A stretch of 64,000 nt of DNA from Nostoc sp. NMS9 (GTDB taxonomy: Bacteria; Cyanobacteriota; Cyanobacteriia; Cyanobacteriales; Nostocaceae). The translations under genes were made by a program, and so were the position numbers. The notes under the pieces were generated by a model. It had not been told where the DNA came from and did not search any database. It saw only the letters and a list, made by a program, of their open reading frames with translations. Position 1 is the stretch's first letter; each line of letters starts with the position of its first letter. Of this stretch, positions 16,665 through 26,700 are shown in pieces. The DNA lies in assembly GCF_017114995.1 (NCBI RefSeq), contig NZ_JABXKL010000079.1:1-64000 (forward strand). Reading direction: 5' to 3'.

Positions 16665-18047
16665 TTACGCTGAATTAGCAACGAACTGCTGTAGCTGCTC
16701 TTGGCCTGAACGATGATCGAGCATTACCATTTTCAAGCCACTAGCAGGGGGATAGTTAACACCTATAGCCTTGGGCTTTTCCACTCTTTTTTCATCCGCT
16801 AATACTAATTGATAGCGTGAAAGAATTGTTGCTAAAACCAGCTTCATTTCAAAAAGTGCTAATGCCTCGCCCGGACAGCGACGAGCACCACCACCAAATG
16901 GTAGAAATTCATAGGGAGAATATTGTCGCTCCAGAAAGCGCTCTGGCTTGAATTGCTTTGGTTGTGGGTATAAGTCCTGACGTTGGTGTGTCAGATAAAT
17001 AGAGCCTCTGACCACTGTACCTGGACTTAACTCGTAGCCCATCACCTCAATTGGTGATTCTACGAGTCGTGGAAATGTGACTACCTGAGTTGGATAAATT
17101 CGTAGTGCTTCATTACAGACAGCGCTGAGGTAGGGTAGCGCAACGATGCTCATAGGATCTGGGGATTCACCCAAGGTATCGAGTTCTTCTAGCAATCGAT
17201 CGCGAACAGCAGGTAAACTATGAATCCAGTACAATGACCAAGTTATGGCAGTGGCTGACGCATCCTGACCACCCAATAGCAATGATGGGAATAAATCCCG
17301 CATATCCTCATCGGTCATTGGTTGACCAGTTTCATCGCGAGCAAATATTAGTTCGGAGAGTACATCGCTGCGGGAGGGATCTGCTTGCTTGCGCCGTTCT
17401 GCAATCTCAGTGTAGAGTAGTTTGTCAAATTGTCGTTGGAGGTTCTGCCAGTATCCCCACGGACTCCACCGACCTAAATCTCGTCGGAGAAAGGGATAAG
17501 ACAGGGATAGCCCTAGCCAACGAGACCGAGCAAAACTTAATAACTTGGAAAAGAGTACCCTAAATTGTTCGTAACGCTCTCCCTCATGCAAACCAAACAA
17601 AGCTTGCAATATCACCTCTAGAGTAATCTTTTGCACGGTAGGGTAGGCATAAAAAGATTCGCCGATCGCTAGATCGTTTATGACTTTATCTGTAACTTGA
17701 CAGATACGCTGCCCGTATGCTTTTACCCTAGTTCCATGCAGGGGAGGCATTAACAACTGACGGCGATGTTTGTGACGCAAGCCATCAAGCATGAGTAATC
17801 CATTGTTTCCAACTAAGGGTGCGCCACCTTGGTTCAGCTTACCAGAAGCTGTGATCTCTTTGGCACTCGTAAAAATCTGCTTCATTCCTTGCGGGTTACT
17901 TACGATCACTAAAGGTGTATCACCACCTAGTATGGTGAAAATGTCACCGTAGCGATCGCCCATAACATCCATGAAGCCAAGAGGATCGGTCTTAAAATGA
18001 TGACTCAGCGATCGAGGAGAATCTTTTGGTCCTTCAGGTAATTTCAT
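16665..18047 (-). CDS. Cytochrome P450 (CYP110-like), copy 1
   Basis: A 460-residue soluble P450 with the cyanobacterial CYP110-like N-terminus (LPEGPKD, RYGDIFTILGG). Visible motifs are the C-helix HKHRRQLLMPPLHG, K-helix NEALRIYP (ExxR), PERFLE, and the heme loop FLPFGGGARRCPG with the axial Cys. The I-helix oxygen-activation motif reads GGQDASA instead of the usual (A/G)GxxT, lacking the Thr. It probably hydroxylates or otherwise oxidises the peptide-polyketide. It sits 39 bases downstream of a paralogous P450 and is about as long as it; the pair likely arose by tandem duplication. Confidence 0.9.
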   Translation of the reverse strand: MKLPEGPKDSPRSLSHHFKTDPLGFMDVMGDRYGDIFTILGGDTPLVIVSNPQGMKQIFTSAKEITASGKLNQGGAPLVGNNGLLMLDGLRHKHRRQLLMPPLHGTRVKAYGQRICQVTDKVINDLAIGESFYAYPTVQKITLEVILQALFGLHEGERYEQFRVLFSKLLSFARSRWLGLSLSYPFLRRDLGRWSPWGYWQNLQRQFDKLLYTEIAERRKQADPSRSDVLSELIFARDETGQPMTDEDMRDLFPSLLLGGQDASATAITWSLYWIHSLPAVRDRLLEELDTLGESPDPMSIVALPYLSAVCNEALRIYPTQVVTFPRLVESPIEVMGYELSPGTVVRGSIYLTHQRQDLYPQPKQFKPERFLERQYSPYEFLPFGGGARRCPGEALALFEMKLVLATILSRYQLVLADEKRVEKPKAIGVNYPPASGLKMVMLDHRSGQEQLQQFVANSA

Positions 18048-18086
18048 TACTATTTTTTTTAATGATTATTTAATTATCGATAGCTA

Positions 18087-19475
18087 TTAAATTGAACCAA
18101 CAACCAATGGCTGCGACTGTCCTTGATGCTGACGCCGACTCTGCACAAGCATTTTCACGCCACTAGCTGGGTAACAAATCAGACCTCCAAATTTTGGCTT
18201 TTCTGGTCGCTTGTCAACCAGCCCTAATTGATAACGTGAAAGAATTGTCGCCAACACAAGCTTCATTTCAAATAAGGCAAAAGCCCCACCAATACAAGTA
18301 CGAGCACCGCCGCCAAAGGGAAGAAATTCATAGGGAGAGTATTGTTTTTCCAAAAAGCGCTCTGGCTGAAATTGTTTTGGTTCTGGGTATAAATCTTCAC
18401 GCTGATGCGTCAGATAAATATTCCCAAGTAGTACTGTTCCTGGACTTAACTCATAACCCATCACATTAACTGGGGACTCTACCAACCTTGGAAATGTGAA
18501 TAACTGAGTCGGGTAAATTCGCAAAACTTCGTTACAAACAGCACTAAGGTAGGGCAATGCAACAATCCTCGTGGGATCTGGGTCTTCACCAAGACAATCA
18601 AGTTCCTCAAGCAGGCGTTCGCGAACGCCAGGTAAATGGTGAATCCAATATAAAGACCAAGCTAGAGCAGTTGCTGAAGCATCTTGAGCTGCAAATATAG
18701 GCGATAATAGGAGGTCGCGCACCTCTTCATTACTTAATGGTTCACCCGTTTCATCATGAGCAAATATGAGATCAGAGAGGATGTCACTGCGTGAGGGATC
18801 TGCTTGCTCGCGGCGTTCTTCGACTTCAGCATATAGCAATTGGAAAAGTTCTCGCTGGAGCTGAAGCATGTATCCCTTTGGACTCCACTGACCTAGATCC
18901 CGTTGTCCTAAGGGAAGTTGTGTGAGGATCTCATATAGAGGAGATTGCGAATATTTGATGATAGAAGCAAAGAGATGTTTGATTTTGTCATAGCGCTCTC
19001 CCTCACGCAATCCCATTACAACCTCTATACCCACCCGCAGGGTAATATCTTCGATAGTAGGGTAGGCAATAAAAGGTTTTCCAATCGCCTTTTGACTCAT
19101 GATTTTTTCACTGAGTTCGCAGATCCGTCGCCCACAAGCTTGCATCCGCTCTCCGTGAAAAGCCTGCATTAAGAGCTTACGCCGATGTTTGTGACGGAAA
19201 CCATCAAGTTGAAGGACTCCTTGGTTTCCTGTAACCAGAGCAAAATCGCTGTTCAATGCACCCCTAGCGATAATTTCTTTGGTATTGGTGAAAATCTGCT
19301 TTATACCTGAGGGATTGCTGACGTGCACTATTGGCACTATTGGCGCAGAATCAGACATTATGGTGAAAATATCACCATAGCGTTTGTAAACCGCATCCAT
19401 ATAGCCAAAGGGATCAGCCTGGAATTGCTGCTTTAGCAGCAAAGTAGGAGTTTTCGGTCCTGCGGGTAGTTTCAT
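18087..19475 (-). CDS. Cytochrome P450 (CYP110-like), copy 2
   Basis: A 462-residue soluble P450 closely related to its downstream neighbour (shared LPAGPK start, RYGDIFT, HKHRRKLLMQAFHG, NEVLRIYPTQ, LSPGTV, PERFLEKQYSPYEFLPFGGG). The heme loop reads FGGGARTCIGG with the axial Cys. Its I-helix motif is AAQDASA, again without the conserved Thr. It begins 22 bases after the stop of the terminal NRPS gene, so co-expression with the assembly line is likely. Divergence of the active-site regions between the two copies suggests different oxidation positions; this is inference. Confidence 0.9.
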   Translation of the reverse strand: MKLPAGPKTPTLLLKQQFQADPFGYMDAVYKRYGDIFTIMSDSAPIVPIVHVSNPSGIKQIFTNTKEIIARGALNSDFALVTGNQGVLQLDGFRHKHRRKLLMQAFHGERMQACGRRICELSEKIMSQKAIGKPFIAYPTIEDITLRVGIEVVMGLREGERYDKIKHLFASIIKYSQSPLYEILTQLPLGQRDLGQWSPKGYMLQLQRELFQLLYAEVEERREQADPSRSDILSDLIFAHDETGEPLSNEEVRDLLLSPIFAAQDASATALAWSLYWIHHLPGVRERLLEELDCLGEDPDPTRIVALPYLSAVCNEVLRIYPTQLFTFPRLVESPVNVMGYELSPGTVLLGNIYLTHQREDLYPEPKQFQPERFLEKQYSPYEFLPFGGGARTCIGGAFALFEMKLVLATILSRYQLGLVDKRPEKPKFGGLICYPASGVKMLVQSRRQHQGQSQPLVVGSI

Positions 19476-19497
19476 CAGTCTTGTTTACTCACATTTT

Positions 19498-22400
19498 CTA
19501 TTTTACAATGTACTGAGCATTATCGATATGAATTCTCAATAGTTTGGCTAATTCCTGAATATTCGGTTCTACTAACATCGAGAAATGATCTCCAGAGACT
19601 TCAATGACATCAATAGGTTGACTGGAACATTTACCCCAACCTAGTAAAGGGTCATCAGTATGAAATTCTGGACTTTCAAAGTCATGAATAATATCTTCTT
19701 TTGCTCGAAAGAGAGTGATGGAGTCAGGATAAAGGAGCGGAACATAATCTCGCATGGCTTGGACATGAGCTTTGAAAAGTTTGTAATAGCGGAGAAAATC
19801 CTTAATCTCTGTGTCGCTCAAGATAAAGTTTGCTCTTTTATTTACTAAATGAAATTGCTCATCTAGTTGCAAATCTCGAAGTTCCTCAAAAGGAACGGAA
19901 AAGTTGATGTTGTTGTTAGTTTTTATTGATTCAGCCATGCGGAGTAAGAATTTGGCATCATCATCGTCTGCTACTTTAACAGCCGTTTCTGGTAATATGG
20001 CGTCGATGACAACTAGCAAACCTACTTTTTCACCCTGCCTTTGCAATTGTTGTGCCATTTCAAAAGCAATGACACCACCGTAACAAAAACCTCCTAAAAG
20101 ATAAGGACCATTCGGTTGTACCTGACGAATTTCTTGGAGGTAGCGAGTTGCTGTCTCCTCCACTGAAATAATTTCAGGTTCCTCTTGGTCAGGGGTATGT
20201 TGCAAGCCATAAAATGGATAGTCGTCACCAAGTCTTCTGGACAAGTTAAAGAAGGCACGAATACCTCCACCAGCGCCATGCATACAGAAGAAAGGAATTT
20301 TGTCACCAGAAGACTGAATTGCTACTAGAGGAGAATTGGATATCTCACGGACTGGCTGGCTAAGAATTTGAGCTAGTTTTTCAATCGTCTGATTTTCAAA
20401 AAGAGTAGACAAGGGAAGATTGTGTCCAAATCGGTCTTCTATTTGAGCCATTAAGCGTACAGCTAAAAACGATTGACCACCCAGGTCAAAGAAGTTATCT
20501 GTTACTCCAATCGGACTAGTATTCAGAAGATTTTCCCAAGTTTTCACCAAAACCAATTCTGTAAAATTGCGGGGAGCAACGAAGGATTGAGTGGCGTTTG
20601 GTCGGATAACGTCGTCGGTAGGAAGTGCTTGCTTGTCTACTTTGCCATTAGATGTCAGTGGAAGCACATCTAGTAACACAAAAGTAGACGGTAGCATGTA
20701 ATTTGGTAGCTTTTGCTGTAACTCAGCGTTTAACTGTGGCACTATATCTTGCTTATCTGTTACGACATAAGCGATGAGACGCTGATCACCTTGAGCATCA
20801 TCTCGGACAATGACAATAGATTCTTTCACCTCTGGATGTTGTGCGATCGCTGCTGCAATTTCTCCCAGTTCGACGCGGAAGCCACGGATTTTCACTTGGT
20901 CATCACAGCGACCGAAAAACTCAAGATTACCATCGTTGAGATAACGCACCAAGTCACCAGTTTTGTAAAGTTTGCTTCCTGGAATAAAGGGGTTATTAAT
21001 AAAACGTTCTTGAGTTAATTCAGGACGATGCAAATATCCCTTTGCCAATCCATCACCACCAATATAGAGTTCACCAACAACTCCTACAGGCGTTAGTTGC
21101 AAATGGCTGTTTAACACATAGACTTGCGTATTATCAATAGGGCGACCAATGGGAATGCTGTTCGGTTGATCTGGCAATAAACTAGTGTCGTAGTAAGTGA
21201 CATTGGCAGAAACTTCCGATGAGCCATAAAAGTTAATTAGTTTTGCAGATGGCATCAATTCTCGGAATTTTTCAGCTAACTTAACAGACAGCGCTTCCCC
21301 ACTTGTTATCCAGAGTTTAAGATGCGACAAATTATTGATCAGATAACTGTAGTTATCTAAGAGTAAGCCCAGCAGTGAAGGCACAAGTACAATACGCGTA
21401 ACTTTGTGGTGTGCCAGAGTTTCTATGAACAATTGAGGGTCTTTAGCAATAGCATCGGGAATAATGACAGTGGGAATCCCTTGTAGTAAGGGAGCAAAAA
21501 TCTCCCATACTGAGTCTACAAAGCTAATAGCTGTTTTCTGGCAACAAACCTCCTCTTTTGTGAAGGGATAAGTTTTCCACAACCAGTGCAAGCCATTGAC
21601 TGTACCGCGATGAGTACCGAGAACACCTTTAGGAGTTCCAGTAGAGCCGGAAGTATATATAATATAAGCGAGATTATCACCTGAAGATATACTAGCTGGG
21701 TTGTCTTGACTTTCTTGCTTGATAAATTCCCATTCATTGTCTAGAAAGATGACCGTCATTTGTGAGGCAGTGCGATCTTGAGGAGCAACTGCTGAAGCCC
21801 GAAGGGGTTCTTTGTCATTTGTGATTTGTTTGAAGCTATTAACTAATGACGAATGACTAATGATCAATGACACTTGGGAATCAGAAAGCATGAAGCCAAG
21901 ACGATTAACTGGATAAGTTGGGTCAATGGGAATGTATGCACCGCCAGCTTTGAGGACAGCTAAAATTCCTACGACCATTTCTACTGAACGTTCTAGACAA
22001 ATAGCAACGAGAGTTTCTTTTGTTACACCCTGTTTTTTTAAATAATGGGCAAGCTGATTAACTCTCTGATTTAGTTGACAATAAGTCAGTTTTTCTGTTT
22101 GGCTAATTAACGCTAACGACTCAGGAAAACGCTGAAGTTGCTGCTCAAATAACTGATGAAGTGAGGCATCTTGAGGATAATCTGTGCTTTGCTGATTCCA
22201 CTCGAATAATAATTGCTCTCGCTCTTTAGCTGTGAGTGGTGACAATTTTGAAATGCGCTGTTCCTCATTAGCAACAATACTTTCCAATAAAGCTTGGAAA
22301 TTACTAATGAATCGAGTAATTGTTGTAGAGTCAAAAATGTCTGTATTGTACTCTAAAAATCCTGTTAATCCTTGCTGAGATTCGGATATTGACAGGTAAA

Positions 22401-23652
22401 TATCCAACTGAGCTGTGCCGCTATCGAACTGCAAAGAACGCAGGGTTAAACTAGAAGCTTCCTGTGCAGATACTGGGGTGTTTTGCAGGACAAACATCAC
22501 TTCATAAAGTGGATTCCGGCTTAAGTCTCGCTCAGGTTGCAATTCTTCTACAAGCATCTCAAAAGGCAAATCCTGATGTGCATAAGCATCAATAGTCACC
22601 TTACGCACGCGGTGTAGTAGTTCCCGGAAACTGGGATTGCCACTAAGGTTATTACGTAACACCAAAGTATTCACGAACAAACCCAGCATCTCCTCTAATT
22701 CGGCTCGATTCCGATTTGCAATTGGAGAACCAATTAGGATGTCTTCTTGGTCTGTGTAGTGGTACAGCAATGTATTTAATGCTGCCAACAGAGTCATAAA
22801 TAAAGTAGCGTCTTCTCGCTGGCTGAATTTATTCAGTGCATCTGTCAGAGTTTTTGAAAATGTAAAGTATTGCTTGGCACCAATAAAAGTGGTAACGGCA
22901 GGCCGCGGACGATCAACGGGTAACTGTAGTATAGGAAGTTCACCGCTAAGTTGTTGCTTCCAGTAATTAACTTGGGTTGCTAGAACTTCACCTCGCAAGC
23001 GATTGCGCTGCCAACCTGCAAAATCTGCATACTGAATAGGGAGTTCAGGTAAGGGAGAAGGCTGATTTGACAAGAAAGCTGTATATAACGTTGCCAACTC
23101 CCGCATGAACACACCAATAGACCATCCATCCGTAATAATGTGGTGGATGGTCAAAAGAAAAACGTGTTCTTCCTCACCCAAGCGCAGTAAAGTTGCTCTG
23201 ACTAGAGGTCCTTTAGCTAAGTTGAAGGGTTTTTTGGCTTCCTCAACTGCAAGTTGTTTAATCTCAGGTTCCCAATCTTTTCCAAACAAATGCTCAAAAT
23301 TAATAATGGGTAAATCCCAAGTTAATTGGGGTGCAATCTGCTGCACTGGTTCTCCATTTACCAGCACAAAAGTTGTGCGCCAAACTTCATGACGCCTGAG
23401 AATCTCATTAAGACTTTGCTGGAGTGCCGTAATATTAAGCACTCCGCTTAAATGAAAGGCACTCGAAATATTGTAGAAGGGACTGTTGTGGTAAAGTTGG
23501 TCAATAAACCATAGTCTTTGTTGGGAGAAAGACAAGGGAATACTGTTGGATATTTGTCGCTTGGGAATCGTATCGGCTTGAAATTTTCCTCCCTTCAATT
23601 TTTCTAAAAGAGCTTTTTTGGCGGGTGATAAATGAGAGTGTTTTTTGTCCAT
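19498..23652 (-). CDS. Terminal NRPS: C-A-PCP-TE, A-domain code beta-alanine-like
   Basis: 1384 residues; last synthetase in transcription order. C domain (about 45-470) has HHIITDG near 172. The A domain (about 485-990) has YTSGSTGTPKG near 674. Reading the pocket against GrsA-PheA gives V-D-W-V-I-S-F-A-N-K: Asp235, which binds the alpha-amino group, is Val, and Asp moves to 236. That is the pattern reported for beta-alanine domains such as BlmIV, and a decarboxylase expected to make beta-alanine is encoded in the cluster. PCP has LGGQSFL near 1059. The TE (about 1110-1380) has GGFCYGG near 1190, so the nucleophile is Cys instead of Ser; Asp (VIDAILP) and His (GDHFSML) follow. Product release by hydrolysis or cyclisation is not decided by sequence. 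Confidence 0.88.
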   Translation of the reverse strand: MDKKHSHLSPAKKALLEKLKGGKFQADTIPKRQISNSIPLSFSQQRLWFIDQLYHNSPFYNISSAFHLSGVLNITALQQSLNEILRRHEVWRTTFVLVNGEPVQQIAPQLTWDLPIINFEHLFGKDWEPEIKQLAVEEAKKPFNLAKGPLVRATLLRLGEEEHVFLLTIHHIITDGWSIGVFMRELATLYTAFLSNQPSPLPELPIQYADFAGWQRNRLRGEVLATQVNYWKQQLSGELPILQLPVDRPRPAVTTFIGAKQYFTFSKTLTDALNKFSQREDATLFMTLLAALNTLLYHYTDQEDILIGSPIANRNRAELEEMLGLFVNTLVLRNNLSGNPSFRELLHRVRKVTIDAYAHQDLPFEMLVEELQPERDLSRNPLYEVMFVLQNTPVSAQEASSLTLRSLQFDSGTAQLDIYLSISESQQGLTGFLEYNTDIFDSTTITRFISNFQALLESIVANEEQRISKLSPLTAKEREQLLFEWNQQSTDYPQDASLHQLFEQQLQRFPESLALISQTEKLTYCQLNQRVNQLAHYLKKQGVTKETLVAICLERSVEMVVGILAVLKAGGAYIPIDPTYPVNRLGFMLSDSQVSLIISHSSLVNSFKQITNDKEPLRASAVAPQDRTASQMTVIFLDNEWEFIKQESQDNPASISSGDNLAYIIYTSGSTGTPKGVLGTHRGTVNGLHWLWKTYPFTKEEVCCQKTAISFVDSVWEIFAPLLQGIPTVIIPDAIAKDPQLFIETLAHHKVTRIVLVPSLLGLLLDNYSYLINNLSHLKLWITSGEALSVKLAEKFRELMPSAKLINFYGSSEVSANVTYYDTSLLPDQPNSIPIGRPIDNTQVYVLNSHLQLTPVGVVGELYIGGDGLAKGYLHRPELTQERFINNPFIPGSKLYKTGDLVRYLNDGNLEFFGRCDDQVKIRGFRVELGEIAAAIAQHPEVKESIVIVRDDAQGDQRLIAYVVTDKQDIVPQLNAELQQKLPNYMLPSTFVLLDVLPLTSNGKVDKQALPTDDVIRPNATQSFVAPRNFTELVLVKTWENLLNTSPIGVTDNFFDLGGQSFLAVRLMAQIEDRFGHNLPLSTLFENQTIEKLAQILSQPVREISNSPLVAIQSSGDKIPFFCMHGAGGGIRAFFNLSRRLGDDYPFYGLQHTPDQEEPEIISVEETATRYLQEIRQVQPNGPYLLGGFCYGGVIAFEMAQQLQRQGEKVGLLVVIDAILPETAVKVADDDDAKFLLRMAESIKTNNNINFSVPFEELRDLQLDEQFHLVNKRANFILSDTEIKDFLRYYKLFKAHVQAMRDYVPLLYPDSITLFRAKEDIIHDFESPEFHTDDPLLGWGKCSSQPIDVIEVSGDHFSMLVEPNIQELAKLLRIHIDNAQYIVK

Positions 23653-23746
23653 TGCTGATACATTTTTAATATTTACTAATATTTATTTGATGAGGAACTA
23701 CTAATTACAAGTAATTCCTCTGAAATTAATTATTGAATAGGGATAC

Positions 23747-26700
23747 TTATGCCAAATCTGCGCTACTAGCCAAAAACATTTCTACCTCCTCTTCAGAAAA
23801 TTCTTCAATTTTTTCCAACAGAAGTTGCTCAATCATTTCTGCCTGCTTGATAGGTATCATAGCTTCCAGTAAAAGGTCACGTAGTGGTAGCTCTACTGGG
23901 AACTTTGCTTGCAATCGAGAAACTAATCGAGTTGCAATGAGAGAGTCTCCTCCCAACTCATAGAAATTGTCGTAAATACCAACTTGTACAATTCCCAGAA
24001 CTTCTTGCCATATTTCGGCAATTTGTTTTTCTAACTCGTTAGTCGGAGCAACATAGGAATTATTAAGGTTAGGTCTGGAGTAGCGTGAGGATGAGTCTAC
24101 TTGACTAGAAGATTTTGAATCTAGTAGAGAATCTAGGTTAAATGTGCGATCGCTCCAGGCTTTGATATCTACTGTTGAAACAACAACCTGACTTCCTTCT
24201 GTTAAGGAGAATATGCGTTTAAATACTTCTACGCTTTCTGCCTCAGTGATGGCTAATTCAACTCCAGATGCCTGTCCAAGAGTTTTTTGTTCTTGGGTTG
24301 TATTCAGTTGTAATTTATCCCAAGTTATGGAAATCCAAGGCAAAGAGTTATTTTGATTATGTTTCAGAGTAAAAGTATCTATTAACTGGTTAACTCCTGA
24401 GTATAAAGATAATCCAATTCCTCCAAAAATGGAAGCTAAGGAAGAAATAATGATACAAAAATCTATTTTTCTACTCTGTAAGACTTGTTCTAATACAGTC
24501 ATCTTATGAAGTTGAGAGTCAAGGAGTTTTCCTAACTCTGTCTTACCAATTTCTGGTATCGGGCATAATACATTTTCGCGGGTTGTTACAGTTGAATAGA
24601 TAACTCCGTGAATTTGACCAATTTTCTCAGGTGCAAGGCTCTGGTGCATTTGTTCATAGTTAGTTCTATCTGCACGCACCAACAAAAATTTTACACCTAG
24701 TTTTTCTAATTCTATCAGTTCTTGGATTTTGCAACTCACTTCATCTTCTTGAGCATGAGTTTCTAGCCATTGCGAGTATTCGTCCTCTTGTGGGAAAGTT
24801 AAATCCTCAATGAATATGAGTGTTGCTTGTAAAGTTTTCGCCAGATATTTCGCTAGCCCAACTCCAAAACTTTCCAGTCCACCAGGAAACAGGTAAACGC
24901 CCTGTTTTCTCAGGGGAGTTTTTTCTTCAACTGCTGACTCTAGGCGCACTGACTCAAATGTTTGTATCCAGCGGTAGCGATCGCGATATGCAATAACCAA
25001 ATCAGGTGATAAAGCTGCAAACTCACTAATGATTTGGTCTACGATATAACTGCGATCATCTCCTGCTCTTCCCTCTGCACCCTTGGCATCTGGGCGGTTC
25101 GTTAAAACAAAATCTATACTCCGACAAACAATATTAGGATACTCTTGAGGAATAACTTTACATAACCCTAATACGGTTGCCTTTTCTGGGTCGATAGTTT
25201 CATTACCATTAACTTCCTGGGTCTGGTTTGATACAACCCAGATTTGTAGGCGATGCCTTTGGCAAGCCGCTAAGGCGTCTACGCTAATTTTTAGCTTACT
25301 AAAACTCTGTGTTAAAAGCAGCAAACTGTTGAATTCTAGATAATCACCCGTTTGACGATTTCCAAAGATATTCAAACTCCATAAACAAGCAATATTTTGG
25401 GGAATTTTACCAAGTGTAATCAGTTCTTTGAGCAATGCATCATAGTCATCTAGACTTTGCGGATTAATCGCATAAACACGCTGACTTAGTTTGCTAAAGT
25501 GCTGTCCTACCTTCACCACAATGACATCTTTACCATTCTGTTCCAGTTTGTTAACTAACTGGGAACCCACGCTACACTCATCAACAAACAAAAGCCATTG
25601 TTCATCCTCTAATTCTGCGCGAGATGGAGGTAATAAAGAACGTTTCCATGAAGGGATGTAAAACCAGTTAGCAATGTCTTGTTTTTTATCTAAAGTTACA
25701 GAGTTGCTACTTGTAGAAAGTGATGGTGATTTTGCATCAATCCAGTATCTTTGTCGCTCAAAAGGATAAGTAGGCAAAGGCAGACGATGACGCTGCTCGT
25801 GAGTGTAAAATCCTGACCAATCTATTTCTACTCCAAATAGCCACAGCCGACCTAATGTCTGTAACAAAAAGCTCACATCTGATTGTTGTTCTTTAGCATG
25901 GCGTAAACAAGTCAACACCTGTTGTTTGGCTTCTGGAAAGAGATGTTGCGTTGTTAATGTGCTTAATGTCCGCCCTGGGCCAATCTCCAAGAAAACACCT
26001 TCAAACTGTTGCAACAATTGAGATATCCCGTCGGAAAATTTCACTGGTTGTCGTAAATGCTGGCCCCAGTAGTTGGGATTTGTAGCTTGTTCATCGGTAA
26101 TCCATGTACCAGTGACGTTGGAAATGAAGCGAATACGTGGTGAATTTAGCTTCACTTTTTTCACCACTTGCACAAATGGTTCCAAGATCGGTTCCATCAT
26201 CACAGAATGAAATGCATGAGATGTATGCAACAGCCGACATTCAATCCCTTTGGAAGATAATTGATTTTGGAATGTGGCGATCGCTTCAACAGTACCAGAA
26301 ACAACGCACGAAGATGGACTGTTAATCGCTGCTACTTCGACCAATGACTGTGCATCTAAAAGGGATTGCACATCTTTGTATAGCAGTGAAATCGCCAGCA
26401 TACTCCCTGTGGGTAACTCTTGCATGAGTTGTCCCCGCTTTGCCACCACTTCTATTGTATCTTCTAGGGAAAATACACCTGCAATGGTTGCGGCGACATA
26501 TTCCCCAATGCTGTGCCCAATCATCGCTTCTGGACGCACTCCCCATGACATTAATAACTGAGCCAGGGCGTACTCGATGACAAATATTGCTGGTTGGGTA
26601 ATTGCTGTTTGTTGGAGTTGTTGGCTAGCAGTTTCAATTTCTTCTTCTTTGGGGAAGAGTATATGGCGGATATCTATATTAAGATGGGGTTGAAGAATCT

